Under the pieces are notes generated by a model that worked only from the letters and a program-made list of their open reading frames with translations, had not been told where the DNA came from and made no database searches. A stretch of DNA of 64,000 nt from Costus lasius (Eukaryota > Streptophyta > Magnoliopsida > Zingiberales > Costaceae): positions 119,648,493 through 119,712,492 of the forward strand of contig CM050448.1 in the NCBI GenBank assembly GCA_027563935.2, given 5' to 3'. Within the stretch, counting starts at the first letter, position 1; each line of letters opens with the position of its first letter. Of this stretch, positions 44,307 to 56,809 are shown piece after piece. Made by a program: the position numbers and the translations under genes.

Positions 44307-44652
44307 TTCTCGGCTGCCTGGGTTAAATTTAATATTAAAAATATTTTTTTAAAATTTTTTTTTAGAAATGATCTATGTGTTGTAATTTATCCAATGATAT
44401 TAATATTAGGATAATTTAGATTGTATATAATAAGAAATTGCCTTAAGCATTATTGTATAAAAGATTATTTATTTTTTATACAATAATACTTAGGATAATT
44501 TTTTATTGTATATAATTTAAATTATCCTAATATTGGTACATTAGATAGATTATAACACGTAGATTATTTTTAAAAAAAATTAAAAAAAAAATTTTTACCC
44601 AAAAATTAAACATGCAGCTTAAAAATTTTCGGCTGCGTATGCAGCCGAGAAT
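44307..44652. mobile_element. Fold-back MITE with long inverted arms
   Basis: The ends are TTCTCGGCTGC and, inverted, the same word. Inside, the two halves are near reverse complements over roughly 150 bp: AATATTAGGATAATTTAGAT, CCTTAAGCATTATTGTATAA on the left against AATATTAGGATAATTTAAAT, CCTAAGTATTATTGTATAA on the inverted right. It is AT-rich without coding capacity. It ends about 55 bp before the ATG of the next gene, so it lies in that gene's promoter or leader. The target duplication was not resolved. Confidence 0.78.
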
Positions 44653-44706
44653 TTCTGTCCATATTACCATCAGGCCGAAGACTCCGATGCATAATTGTGC
44701 GTAAAA

Positions 44707-45519
44707 ATGGCTTCCTTCTTCCTGTCGCGCGCCAGTAGATCAAACCCTAACCTTCTCCGACCCTTCTGCCTAAACCCTACCAACCCTAATCCTTGTTCCC
44801 CCTTCTTTTCTCTTTTCCGATCCAATTTGCTACTTCCGATCCCCAAATCCCCACCTCCAATTCTCCCAAACCCCAAATCCTTCTCCATCCATGTCGGCAA
44901 TCTCCGATCCCGATCTCTCTTCATCGGATCCCCCACAATGTCAAACCCTAAACCTAATGCGTTCAATTCCCTCCCCCACACCCCACTTCTCCCCAAAATT
45001 TTACCCCCCACTTCACGTTCCGCAGCCAGAAGCCTCTCTGCTGGCCCGGCGGAGGGCGCAGGCCCCCAGGGTGAGCCCCCGGCCGCGGAGCTACGGCACC
45101 AGGAGATCGTCGGCCCCACGGTGGAGCGCGACGAGTCCGCCCTCGCCAACGAGACCCGCCAGGTGCTCGACGACCTGGCCAGGAACATCTACCGCCTCAG
45201 CTCGGCGCTCGCGTTGCTGGGCGTCGCCCACCTCGGTCTCGGTGCGTGGGTCGTTTACGCCGTCCACCCGCCGGAGGAGGTCGTGATTCAGGGTGTCGCA
45301 GCTTTCGGCTTCCCCTTCTCGGTGGCGTTCCTCATGCGGCGGAGCCTGAAGCCGATCCTATTCTTCAGGAAGATGGAGGAGCAAGGGCGGCTTCAGATTC
45401 TGACTTCGGCTCTCCAAGTCTCGAAGAATTTGAATTCATTGTTCTTGAGAGCTCGAGTGGTTTCGTTCTGCTGCATTGTCGGCATCTCGGCTGGATCTCT
45501 GGGTGTTCTCCTGCGATAA
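44707..45519 (+). CDS. Organelle-targeted membrane protein with three hydrophobic segments, function unknown
   Basis: A single exon of 270 residues starting [20 protein letters not shown]. The first ~100 residues are rich in Ser, Pro, Arg and Asn and poor in acidic residues, as in a mitochondrial or plastid transit peptide. A soluble part ([20 protein letters not shown]) leads to three hydrophobic stretches at about 164-186 ([20 protein letters not shown]), 192-212 ([19 protein letters not shown]) and 251-270 ([16 protein letters not shown]). Between the last two is [21 protein letters not shown] do not recognise the family. Sharp codon bias and an intact long frame support a real gene. A 3'-UTR intron is possible (GATCAG|GTAATA after the stop). 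Confidence 0.8.
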   Translation: MASFFLSRASRSNPNLLRPFCLNPTNPNPCSPFFSLFRSNLLLPIPKSPPPILPNPKSFSIHVGNLRSRSLFIGSPTMSNPKPNAFNSLPHTPLLPKILPPTSRSAARSLSAGPAEGAGPQGEPPAAELRHQEIVGPTVERDESALANETRQVLDDLARNIYRLSSALALLGVAHLGLGAWVVYAVHPPEEVVIQGVAAFGFPFSVAFLMRRSLKPILFFRKMEEQGRLQILTSALQVSKNLNSLFLRARVVSFCCIVGISAGSLGVLLR

Positions 45520-48196
45520 CATCATGATCCCTGATCAGGTAATATTGATGTTCCATGAAATTTGTTTTTTTGGGAAATTGTGCACTAATGCTACAGCCGC
45601 CTTCACAATGTATGCACGCTATCCCCTTTTTTTGGAAGGCAATAACGTGCAATTCCAATTGTACTTGAATTTCTACCACGAGGCACTCTTTTTTTTTTTT
45701 TTTGCTAAATGTTCACTTCTGAGGATATCAGATATCTTGAACTTGTAGGTCTTTCGGTATTATGTTTTACTTTTCGGTAAACAATATCAATGAGCTTCAA
45801 TTACTTCTTTTTTTTTGCAAGTATTAATTTTCATGGTGCATTCTAGAGGAATGGCAGTGCAAACTACTGCTACTTGCTCTATGTTAATAGAGAATGTGCA
45901 TGTAAAGCTTGCTTAAGTATTTTGCTAGAAATGGGGAAAAAAATGACGGGTTTGAGCTGTAGTTGGCATTGAAAGGACATTGGATGAGCTAAGGGTTGTG
46001 TGGATATAATTATACTTAGTCGGGTACATAAGTAGTAACTTTTGGAAGAGAATTTATATGAAAGCCTTTCGGGCTGAATTTTACTCGTCTGGCAGTAGCA
46101 CAGAAAATTTTTCACTAGAGCCCAAGTTTTTGCTATTTTATTGAAGGCCCTAAGTGAAATTTTGTGCATCGTCTGAAATGTGGACCTTTGTCTCAGGACT
46201 TACGTACAATGGGAAATAAGATTTCTATCAGGGTTATGTGAAAGGAGAGTTCTTCCTGGAGGATTGTTTATCGTTGTTAAAATGATCGAAGCTTATATTT
46301 TAGTCCAAAGAAATTATCCGCAGACTATAATTATTTTGTCTTTTTTCTCTCTTATTTACCAACTTTAATCATTAATCATGTTTAGCAAAGAATGCAGATT
46401 TTGCCAGGTGGGAAAGCATAAGAAAATGAGTGGTTCTGTAGTTCCTGCTCTTTCTGTACTTCTCTCTCTGATATTATTAGGCAATCTCAGTACTTTTCAG
46501 TATCAGAACCTCTACCCATATGCTGTTTCTGTAGTTGCCACTGGACACCAAAGGAATGTTGCAAACTTTAAGCCCCAACTTATTTCCCATATACATAGAC
46601 AGCTCGCGTTGGACTTGAACTTTCTTGGTGTTTATTACGGTCCTGAAGGATCTTGGCTTCTCCCGTGCTCTTTAATTTATTTATTTATAACCCAGGTTTG
46701 TATTGTGATGTCTGCAACTGAACTGCAACTCAAGTATCGTGGTGTTTTTGTTTCAAATATTTTTATCTGCTATTGATATCTATTAATCAAATTTATGGCC
46801 TAAGAATAGTCCTGATGATAGTTTTAGTAAATTGTAGTCTTCATCATCATATCATAAGACAAAATTATTGGAGTAGACCATACATTTAATGCTTTCACGA
46901 ATTCTAAAAAAACAGTTTGATTTGCCATCTGTTATCAATCTTTTTAATTAATTGTTGTCATATAAAAGATATAAAGAGAATTTTAATAGCTAAGTCTGTT
47001 CTAATTATTCCATTCAAGACTCGTTGGCTAAACATTTAAAATCTTTGCACCAAAATGTGTTTTTTTCCTATTATTGGAGAAAATGAAACAAAAACTTGGC
47101 TCAGTTTAATGGCAAAGATTTGCGGTTCAGCATATCTCTCCATATTATTTATATTTTCAATTTAAAAGAATTAAAAATATAAAGTAACGTGTGATTGTGA
47201 TTTTCTTCATGATATTTTATTTCAAATTAGTATTAATATATGTCGTATTAAATGTTATCCTTCGTCACTTGTATTAGCTCAACATTATTACGTGTCACGT
47301 TAAAAATGGTCAATGCTATATCATATTCTTAGTTCTGTATCTTTTAAAAGAAATGAATGTACTCTTTATATGTAGAAATAAGAGGAGTTGTAAAATATTT
47401 AAATAAACAGTTCTTTATAAAAAGTCAATAATAAAAAATTACTATAAAAAAGAAACTTTATCTTTTATTAAAAAAAATCCTTTTATTCGCTCCATCACGC
47501 GAAATAGATTTAGATCTATTATTAAAAGAAAAAAATTTAGTAATACGAAAACATTTGGACTTGGGACTTTGTGGGGCTTAGAAACAATGAAAGGGCATTT
47601 TGGTCGCTTCAGAATAAAAAATTATAAGCGTTGCGGTGGCGAAGCAGCCTCTGCTTCGGAAGAAAGGGCAAAGGCTGCGCACTCCTGCTTCTCCCGGTGA
47701 CGTCGTCCGGTTGTCGTCGTAGTAATTTATAGAGAAGCCACTTCCGTCGCTTCGGCTTTTGGGATGGATTTCAGCGATCGATAGATGCCAACTCTCTCTT
47801 TCCATGGAGATCGTGATGCGGGTGGAATAGTTTTATAGCTCCGAGGGGAGTGACGAGCTACAAAAGGAACTACTTTCATCATTTACTTGTGAAGGATTTC
47901 TACGAGGAGCTGATTCTTCCTTTACATCGGAATAATTAAAGAGCTGATGTTTCGTTTGCTCGCTCGATGTTTGATCGATTCGGCTTTGGATGCTGGTAAT
48001 TTGGTGGGAGAGATTGGTTCTTGCCTTCTTCGAGCTTCTTCGATGTCGAAGAGGCGAAAACTTTAGGTTTCAGCGACTTTGGAGGTTCTGAATTAGCGTC
48101 AATTTGTGGCAAAATATGAAAGAAGAATAGGAGGGATCCGAGTGGCTGTACAAGAGGCTGAAATTTGCTGGGAAGCAGAAGGGAAGAAGAGGAGTG
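45520..48196. other. Intergenic: 3' flank and bHLH upstream region
   Basis: T-rich and AT-rich DNA. One 132-codon frame at 46378-46776 shows no known domain and lies in AT-rich sequence; it is not supported as a gene. From about 47570 composition rises toward the bHLH gene, and 47800-48196 is its likely promoter and leader. Confidence 0.5.
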
Positions 48197-50037
48197 ATGT
48201 TCGGATCGCCTCCGCCGCCGCGACCGAAAGATCTCAATCTTCCGTGTCGATCCGCCAATCCTTCTGGCGGTAAACGCTCGGAGGAACCCGTACCCGATGT
48301 CCTCCGCCATCAGCCGCAGCAGATTAGCTCCGGCCTCCTCCGATATCGGTCGGCCCCAAGCTCGCTTCTTGGCGAAGTATGCAGCCCAGAGAACGAGACC
48401 ATGTTCACCCGATTCCTGGCGCCGGATCTCCGCCAAGAGGGCCAGGTGAAGACCCCCAGCGAAAATGGCCCCCAATTTCTGCCTACACCACCACAGGAGG
48501 TCAACATGCAGCAAAGTACGATATTCCATCCTCAGCATCAGCAGATGCGGAACCGTAGCTCGATGGAGAGCTCGATTCCACTCGACATGGGATCGTTGCG
48601 CATGGAGACGGGACAAATAAAACGGAGCTCCTCAAATCTCATTAGGCAAAGTAGCTCACCTGCTGGTCTTTTTTCTCACTTCACTGTGGATAATGGTAGG
48701 AACATTATGTTGTTTATTAAACTATTTATTGACCTCTCCTCTTCGATTAATAGCTGAGTGCAAATTTTTAACTCCTAATTTTAGAAGAACAAAGGTAACT
48801 TGCTATCGACAAATGGCAATAGTTTGAGAATTTGGAGTTAGTTTTTGAATTGCAGAACTGAGGGCATATTGCTGAAGGCCTTGGGGTTTGACAGTAATAG
48901 TTGGTCCTTATTTCTTTCACATGTTTATCTTCTTTGAGTTGCTATTAACTTCCTTTCTTTGTTAGGATATGCAACGATGAGAAGAACAGGTGGATTCAGA
49001 GATAAGGGCCAATTAAGCTTCTCGTCGAGGCAAAGTTCAATCATGTCACAGATCTCCGAGATGGAGAGTGAGGACATGGAGGGGGACTCCGACAAAGAGG
49101 AAGGTACGAGTGCTGATGGTGATGGCAATGGCGTGAATTTTATGCTGGCAGGGTTCCCTGTCAACTCTTGGGACGACTCTTCTATGTTCAACGACAGCTA
49201 TTTCAGTCTTAAAGAAGGCAGCGTGGCTGAGGTGAAGAAGATGGTTGGAGGTTTCAGCTCAGCAGAGCATCAAGTGAGTTCCCTGCTCTTGATCTAATCC
49301 GTTGTCAATACCTCTCTGAATTGCCAAAATTAGGTACACTTGAGATCGGATTTCAATTGGAGAGGCGAAATCAGGTGAAAAACTTCTTACATTTCATCCC
49401 TATGAGTGCTGATCAGGATGGAGAGATGAGGAACCATGCTTCAGGTCTACTGCATCAGCTTAATTTACCAAAGAATTCATCGGCTATGCCCACCATTGAG
49501 AAGTTCCTACACTTCCATGATGCTATCCCATGCAAGATCAGAGCTAAACGGGGTTGCGCTACCCATCCACGAAGCATCGCTGAAAGGGTAATTCATCTGT
49601 TGATTTCTTTCTGATTCTTCTCTTGAAATTGAGGCTGATCGATCATCCGTGCTTCACTTTTTTTCCCATGTTGATCAGGTCAGGAGGACTAGAATCAGTG
49701 AGAGAATAAGGAGGCTTCAAGAGCTAGTTCCTAGTATGGATAAGGTTACATAGCACCCACAATTGAACAGTAATACAAATTTAGTTCGACTGCTATTAAT
49801 TTGTATTGCTACATCCACAGCAAACCAATACTTCTGACATGCTAGATTTGGCTGTCGATTACATCAAAGATCTCCAGAAACAAGTGAAGGTATAAAGTTC
49901 TGCTTCAGAATCATTCATTAGAGTGTGTAGCATGACATCAGATCTGCTTGCTATTCATATTTGGTCCTCTATTTCAGGCATTATCAGAAAGCCAAGCAAA
50001 CTGCAACTGTTTAGCTAGCAGGCAGAAGCCATACTAA
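48197..50037 (+). CDS. FBH: bHLH transcription factor of the FBH/bHLH122-bHLH130 group
   Basis: Six exons (48197-48695, 48966-49273, 49417-49587, 49679-49744, 49821-49889, 49978-50037) join to 390 residues. The N-terminal half has the group's landmarks: HQPQQISSGLLRYRSAPSSL, LAPDL, SSSPAGLFSHFTVDNG and GYATMRR. The DNA-binding part begins KIRAKRGCATHPRSIAERV; the loop and second helix follow as RRLQELVPSMDKQTNTSDML and DLAVDYIKDLQKQVKALSES, with exon borders where this group usually has them. The proteins bind E-boxes as dimers in the nucleus; FBH members activate CONSTANS and others act in stomata or stress. The start of exon 3 was picked for frame (DGEMRNHASGLLHQL); a longer intron-retained version is open upstream, so this border is the least certain. 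Confidence 0.92.
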
Positions 50038-53000
50038 TGGAAGCACAAGAATATCAAAGTTGAGAAACAGAGGAAGAGGTAAGGTCAGGAAATGTATAGT
50101 TTTATGTGATTTGTTTGCGATATCTTAATGCTTCTGTTTATTACACATTTCGCAACACATAAGAGGTACATAATTATATTTTCTCGGCTGATGACCAATG
50201 TGGAAAGAGATTTTCATAAATGGCTTAAGAGCGTTTTTTTTCTGATATTGCTTAACTTGGTGGGGCATCTATGTTTCCCATCAGAAAATTAGCTTAGATA
50301 AGCATGAATCTTGAGCAAATCCACCCATGTTCGGTCGATGTGCTTGTATGAAATAATGTCTTGTCTTGCTAAATTCACTGCATCCAACAAAAGAATCTGC
50401 ATTGAAAAAGAAATGGTGGCCTTATCTCCCTTGTCATTTGTGAGACAAGCTGTGATAGTTGTATGATCCTCTTCCTACCATATCTTAATTCTGAAAAATG
50501 TTGGATAAATGTGAAGATACAGATAACAATGAAAACAAATGGTATTTAGTCATTTTGGGCATATTTTAATTCATAATATGTATTTAAATCAGTTTTAAAA
50601 CATCACTGTTGTGAGTGATTGAACTATCAATTGCTCTGTGCATTCCAAGAATAAGGAAAAGTTTCTCTGGCTTTACGGGTAGGAATAATGCAGAGACAAT
50701 TTTGTCCAGGTTATTTGGCAGTAGCAGCTAATAGCTTGATGCTAGAAGATAAGGGAAGGTCCATTGAAGCACAAGGATCAGGAAGGTGACCATGGGTCCT
50801 CCATCTATCTTTGTAGATGAGGCTGAAGGGGAAGAGGGGATAGATTGGTGATAGTAACATTTTAACAAAAGGAACGGGCTTGGAAAGAGAGAATCTTTTA
50901 CTGGTTCTGCCAATGTTAGATCTGCCAACGGTGGACACCCTCGAGCAGTTCCGTGGTCTGTAGCTGATTGGGATATGTGATGAGTGGAAGCTTTGTCATA
51001 ACTTAAATCACCTATTAGAATTTTCTGCATGTGTGTAGTGTCCTCCAGGTGAGAGTTATAGATTCATATAGTACATAAAGAAAGATTAAATAGATCTAAA
51101 TTGTATTGATTCAGGTCTAAATATTAAGAAGATAATTAAAGAAAAAAAAAGACTTGGAAGTTTGTGCAGGCTCACCTAAATAAAAATCTAGTCCCTTTTG
51201 TATTGGTAGGATTAGATATGTTCTCCGAGGATAAGATAAAAATTTTATTTCTTAAGACTTAATTTTAAGAGGAATGATGTAGAATTCACAACACAAAAAG
51301 AGCTAAATCACATCGAAAAAGAAAAAAATATAGAAAATAATAATTATTCATAAAAAATGCAAAGTTCACACTTCACATCAGCACACAGAATCATTTTATC
51401 TAAAATTTGAGTGCTTTTCATAAAAGACAGATAACCTCAACAATCTTTTAAAAAATAATTTGTTAATTAAAAAAAAAAGTGAGTAAAATAGACTGTCCGG
51501 TGCTAATACTATGCAGTAGATGAAGTGTCTTTAGAGGCTTAAACTTCATGGCTTTTAATATTCATATGATAAAAAAAAGGAACAAATCAAACCTTAATTG
51601 CTGCACACATAATATTGAATTATTCATCTCAGGGTTGTTAATGGTCTTTATTGTTCACGAGACTGCATCTGAAGCCTCTCTTCAAGGGTGTGTGCAAATG
51701 GAAATTATTATACGTCTATAGATTAAATTTCTAAGTGTAATTAAATTAGCCATATTTATTATAATTAAATCTTAAAGTTGTTAACTAGAAAATTAACCCT
51801 CAATCCCTCATACTGATTATAATTAATTTCATTTTATTTTTCATTCTTTAATTAATGTTCCTCACTTTCATCTTTTTCCCTAAGAAACATCACCTTAGGG
51901 AATAGCCGAATAGTGTTTAGAAACTAAAAAATAAACTAAAAAATGAGTTATTTAGGCATGTAAAACAAACTAAAATGAGTTCACAGTCATGCAAGGTGCA
52001 ATATTACACTAACTCAATACAAACACAACGTAGCACCAATCTGGACACGCCATAATTCTATTTTTTTAAGTGTTTAGAAACTAAAAAATATATTTATTTA
52101 CAGTTCTCTAATAATTAGTATTCTTATCCTTTTGATCTCTTTAGCACCCGAATGGCCCACATTCATCTTGGGCTTATATTGATGTAGGGTGGCCCCACAT
52201 TGTGGGCAGCCCTAAATAAGTAGTAAATTTAGGCCTACACTTGTATATTTTTTGTACTGTCCTATTTTGATATGTTTATCCAGTGTCATGTTGTGACCGA
52301 CCATTGACCATCTGTATTTACCTGGCTACAGTTGACTTTGCAAGCTAGCAGAAATTTCTATGAGATAGACAATGGTAGGACAAGCAAGCTCGATCGGTCA
52401 ACTAAATGGATAATGTGGAAGGATATGCAAAGTAGCTCAACAAGTTCTGTATTTACATAAAGAGGCCTTTCTGCTATGTTCATGGTCCACGATGATTGAT
52501 GAACGCAATTTTATCATTTAGCTAACAAGAAAAAAAAAAAGCAACACTGATACCTTTTCCACCTTTTTAACAGTGCAGAGAGTTCATCTTTACTGAAAGA
52601 TCAGATTCCAAACTGCTAATTGGAGAATATTTCTGAGGTGGAAGCCATCAAGAACTTTCATGGATGCTCACATGTAGGAATGTAGAAGAAATGAAACCTT
52701 CACTTGCTATCAGAAAAAAACACCATGATTCTTAGCTTAGATATCTGCCATGGACGGGCAAAAGAAAAAGGAGCTCCCAAAGTGCTTGTACCAATCCAAC
52801 TCAGTTCTCCGAGTGGTGGAATCCACACCAATGTCAATTACCTCAGGCGTCTGAGGAATTCTCTCTACCACTGCAGTGCAAGAAACAGCATCTAATCTTG
52901 CAATTTATGAAAGAAACCTAATCAGATTTGAAGGACGATACGAGCGAACATCGCTGGAGCTGGCAACACCTTTGTGCTTCAATTATTTGCAAGAATTGGG

Positions 53001-53240
53001 TGCTTCTTAAAGGTTTCGCCTTTTTGGAACTGCAACGATTTGTTTGTAGGTGGAGTTATACGGCCCAGTTTAACTCTGAGTATCGATTTGCAAGAATTTC
53101 TAGGCATTCAACTCTTACCAATTTAGTCTTAGGCAATTGATTGTAATGGACTATGATTTTGTATATAGGTCGGTGTTAGGAACTCAAAGACACCATTGGG
53201 AACAATTTAACTTGCTCTCTTTATCACATCTGAATTATGG

Positions 53241-53277
<37 letters not shown>

Positions 53278-53863
53278 CCAATTAAATATAAACATAAAAT
53301 TATGCATTTGTATTCAGAAACCATTATATTAGTGGGTATAGATTATCACACCAATAGGTACTCATTATATATTAGTAAATTGGAGTTTGGTACTCATTTT
53401 ACATATGATTATGTGGCTTAAGTATTTAATACTTTAGGTACTTAATTTTACACTGTGTTTTCTTAAACGAAAAATTAGGAGGAAAGAATAGAAAATATTT
53501 TAAATTTAGATGAATAATACTATTAGATTCAATATATTTTTAATTTTTTTTTCTCAATTTTTCGTTCAAAAAACACATTAGTATTTCAGAATATCAATTT
53601 CAGAATATTTGAGTTTAGCTTTAAGAGATTCATTATTGTAAAATGAAAATAAAATTTATTTATGTAAAATTTTGAAAATTGGAACCAACTTTTACATCTT
53701 GCCTTAAATTGTCAATCGACACTAACACATACTTGCATCAAGTTGTGGGGGTGTTCACAGGGCCAATCCTTTATCGGGTATTGGTTTGGGTGATTCTTAA
53801 AAAAATAGCTGAGATATTTCGACCCGATGCATACTTTCCCTATAATTTAAGTGACACTCCATG
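50038..53863. other. Intergenic
   Basis: 3' UTR of the bHLH gene, then about 3.5 kb of AT-rich DNA without a supported gene or recognisable transposon ends. A (TA)n microsatellite lies at about 53240-53271. Confidence 0.55.
53240..53271. repeat. (TA)n microsatellite
   Basis: About sixteen TA units in a row inside AT-rich intergenic DNA. Confidence 0.9.
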
Positions 53864-55253
53864 TGTCAGGCCCGGGCTAGGCCGGTTCAGCCCAAAGCCC
53901 GTTGGGCCTGATCCGAACCCAAATCCAAGCCCGCATGACACACGCTACAAAGGAGGCCGATTTTAGCGGTCAACGGACGATGTTGACCCCAAATTGGGAC
54001 GCACGCAGCAAAGCGCTGTGTCTTCGACGTCGTCTTCGCCACGAGACTCGGACGCGGGGCGAGCAGGCAACGTCGGCGCGATTCTTCCGGACGTGGACGA
54101 CGGCGCATGAGGGAAGGGCGGCGGACGCCCGAAATAGGTGAAACGCGAGCGGTTCTTGCGGAGAAGGCTTCGACATGGACTCGAGCAAGGCAAGCGGCGG
54201 CTGCTCGAGCGCTGGAATCAGACGAGTGCGAGGAGGAAGCGGGCGCGAGCGAGGCTCACAGATGATGCGGCAGCAGCGTGAAGTTCGGAAGAGGCGAGCA
54301 GCGCCTCTTCTCTAGCAGCAGCGTGAAGTTCGGAAGAGGCGAGCAGCGCCTCTTCTCTATAAAGCTGAGGGAGATCGCGAGAGGAGAGTTTTAGATTCCA
54401 GAAAGGAGGAATCCACCAGCGAGCGACGGAAGCGACGACTGAGAGCTGAGTGAGCTTTGAGAGCCGAGCGTTTGTAAACGGCGGTGAGCGACACCGCTGG
54501 TGGGAGGAAGAGAGACAAGTAAGGAGAGTTTTGTAGTTTTCGAAGAGTAAATAAAAGCTTTCTCTCCAAGTTCCGTTTTCCCCTGTTCCGGTGAGTTGCT
54601 TGGTGAAAGTCGGCCTCGTCTCTCGTCGGCGGCAACGACGGTGACAGAGGGCAGGGACAAGCAACTTTCCCTGCCGGCACGAGATCCGGCGCGGTCGTCC
54701 TTCTCCGGCAACGGTAGCGTCGAACGCAGGCGCGCGTTCGACGCGTGAAGACGACGGCTTCAAACGCGTCGGCATTCGAAACAAGGAGAGTCAAGCGGTC
54801 AACGACAAATTTCGGACGAGAAATCGATTCGGCGGAATCGATTTGGCGGCTGACGCAAGCAGATGTCAACGGGCAGAAATCCAAATTTGCGGCGTGATTT
54901 CGAGTTCGCGAGTGGCGAACGAAATTCGAGGGCTGACGTCACGCTGACGTCAGTGAAACAAATTAATTCGAACGGCAGTGGCGATTGGATTTTGACTGGT
55001 CAACTCTAGGGTTGACCCGAGAGGTATTCTAATTTGGGATTTCTGATTCTGTTCGGTTTTTCTCAAATTAAGGTTAGGGTTTTTCGTGCGACTTGTAATT
55101 TGGGGGTAAAAAGTGAGCGAAGAAGTTAGGGTTTCGAATTGGGAACGAGATTCGGTCCGGAAACCCTAGCGAGTTCACGTTCCGGTGTTCTGCCGGATGG
55201 CTCTAGGAAGTGGATAAGCGCTATTTTTAGACCGTTCCGATCGGGGCGTGACA
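53864..55253 (+). mobile_element. Solo LTR 1, related to the gag-only element
   Basis: It starts TGTCAGGCCCGGG and ends CGGGGCGTGACA, the same end pattern in element sense as the TR-GAG LTR (TGTTAGGCCC...CGGGGCGTGACA). Shared internal features are a GTTCAGCCCA word near the start, CTATAAAG at 54357, AATAAAAG at 54549, GCTGACGTCACGCTGACGTC near 54931, and TTAGGGTTT/GTAATTTGGGGGTAA near the end. The flanks CCATG and TCATG share four of five bases, a worn 5-bp duplication. There is no interior or second matching LTR, hence a solo LTR. Confidence 0.85.
54271..54359 (+). repeat. 45-bp tandem duplication with hairpins before the LTR TATA box
   Basis: Two identical copies offset by 45 bp each contain GAAGAGGCG-AGCAG-CGCCTCTTC, a 9-bp inverted repeat with a 5-base loop (54288-54310 and 54333-54355). 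The second ends directly at CTATAAAG, the probable TATA box of this LTR. Confidence 0.88.
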
Positions 55254-55260
55254 TCATGTG

Positions 55261-56548
55261 TGTCAGGGCCCGGTTCAGGCGGTCCGGCCCAAGCCCAATT
55301 CTCCAGCCCAGCCCAACCACGGAATCAAAATACTTCGGTCAACATGTGGCGTTGACCCGAAGCTTTCGTCTTCAGCGAGCCGCGCGGACGCGTTGCGAAC
55401 ACTTCGGACGAGATCGGCGCGGGCGGCGTCTCCTTCAGTTGCGAGCGGCTCCCTCGGCGGAAGAAGCGGACGAAGCCACACGGGATGCAGCTTCGCGAGC
55501 GGATTGCTTGGGCGAGGTTTTCGGACGACGCGGACGCTGGCTCGCCGAGAAAGGCGGACGCGGCGTCGAGCAGAGAGGCAGCGTCTCCTTCCCGGTCTTC
55601 ACGGACGCGCGCGGAAGACGCGGTCGCGGAGAAGCTTCCCTATAAAGACTCGACGAGGCGGACGAGCTTGGGGTGCGCAGAGGGCGACACCATAGTGAGC
55701 GCCGGGGAGCGACTCCACCGGCGACGGCGAGGGCGCCGTCGCCTCTTCCAGAGCTGGGCTCTGATGCCGCCAGGGGCGAAGGTCGGTGCACAGGTGCCGA
55801 CGAGCGAAAGAGCGAGTAATAAGTGCTTGTAGTCGGCTACGACCGGCGAGGGAGGGATTGAGGGCGCTGGCGACGGTGGTCGTCGGAGCAGGGAGAAGTT
55901 TGCATCGATCTTTTCAGTGAATAAAGTTTGGATTTCTTCTTCACCTGCAATCCTTTCCCCTGTTTCGTGCTATTCTCCGGTGAGAAGAGGCGATGACGGA
56001 CGGAGGTGAGAACGACGTAGGCGACGTCGTTCCCACGAGGCGGCGACGCTCGGCTTCGACTCGAGGAAGAAGATGACGTGCGTTTCGAACGCGTCGGGTG
56101 TTCGAAACGAGGAGGTCAACTTCGGCAGCGGTCAACAGATGAATTCGAACGCAAAATCGAATTCTGGACGCTGACGTCAGGCGGACGTCAGCGTGCAAAA
56201 TCGACGCGGCAAAAGAGATTTCGGGCGGCTGACGCGAAGGTGACGTCAGCGACGGAGATTTACGCGCGGCGGCGAAATTTCGATTGAGGGCTGACATCAT
56301 ACTGACGTCAGCAAGGGCGTGATTTTGACTTGGTCAAAATCAGAGAGAGAAAAGAGGAGGTATTTCCAAATTAGGGTTAGGGCTTTTTGAGCGACCTTGT
56401 AATTTGGGGATAAAAATTATCCGGGGAGATTAGGGTTTTTAAATTCGGGTCGGAAACCCTAGGGAGAGTTACGTTCTGGTATTCCGCCGGATTGCCCTGA
56501 GACAGCGGATAAGGGCTGTTTTCAGGACGATCCGATCGGGGCGTGACA
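55261..56548 (+). mobile_element. Solo LTR 2, same family
   Basis: It runs from TGTCAGGGCCCGG to CGGGGCGTGACA and is flanked by the perfect 5-bp duplication ATGTG (55256-55260 and 56549-56553). It has CTATAAAG at 55639, GAATAAAG at about 55919, and in the 3' part GCTGACGTCAGGCGGACGTC, GGTGACGTCAGCG, ACTGACGTCAGC and GATTTTGACTTGGTCAAAATC. Its sequence is diverged from solo LTR 1, so the two are separate insertions and not a duplicated copy. Only seven bases (TCATGTG) separate them. Confidence 0.92.
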
Positions 56549-56809
56549 ATGTGTGTACTTGCATTGTGATCGTAGCTTATAATGAGCCTGTGATGTAGGG
56601 CCAAGATGATGGCGAATTGTTTGCTCAGTACGTTGTTGGGTTCTGAATGCGTCGAAATAATTGCTTTCCCAACTTTCCCTTCCTGCCCGTCCCACCGTTT
56701 TCGTGTGCGAGTTCGGTTTTGTAACCTTCCATGGTTGGAAACCACGTGACTCCAAATATTTATTCTCCCGCCCGCTCCACTCTTCACCACCCCGATCCCG
56801 GCGTTGGCA

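Noticed and set aside
44670..45188. 172-codon minus-strand frame over the membrane-protein gene
   Set aside because: Arg/Ser/Gly-rich complement of a biased exon with no domain; the plus strand gives a coherent protein.
46378..46776. 132-codon frame with a hydrophobic start
   Set aside because: AT-rich surroundings, no recognisable domain, no splice partners and no coding bias.
53887..55832. Several frames above 100 codons on both strands within the solo LTRs
   Set aside because: They reflect high GC content. They are Arg/Ser-rich, overlap on opposite strands and have no conserved motifs; LTR structure explains the region.
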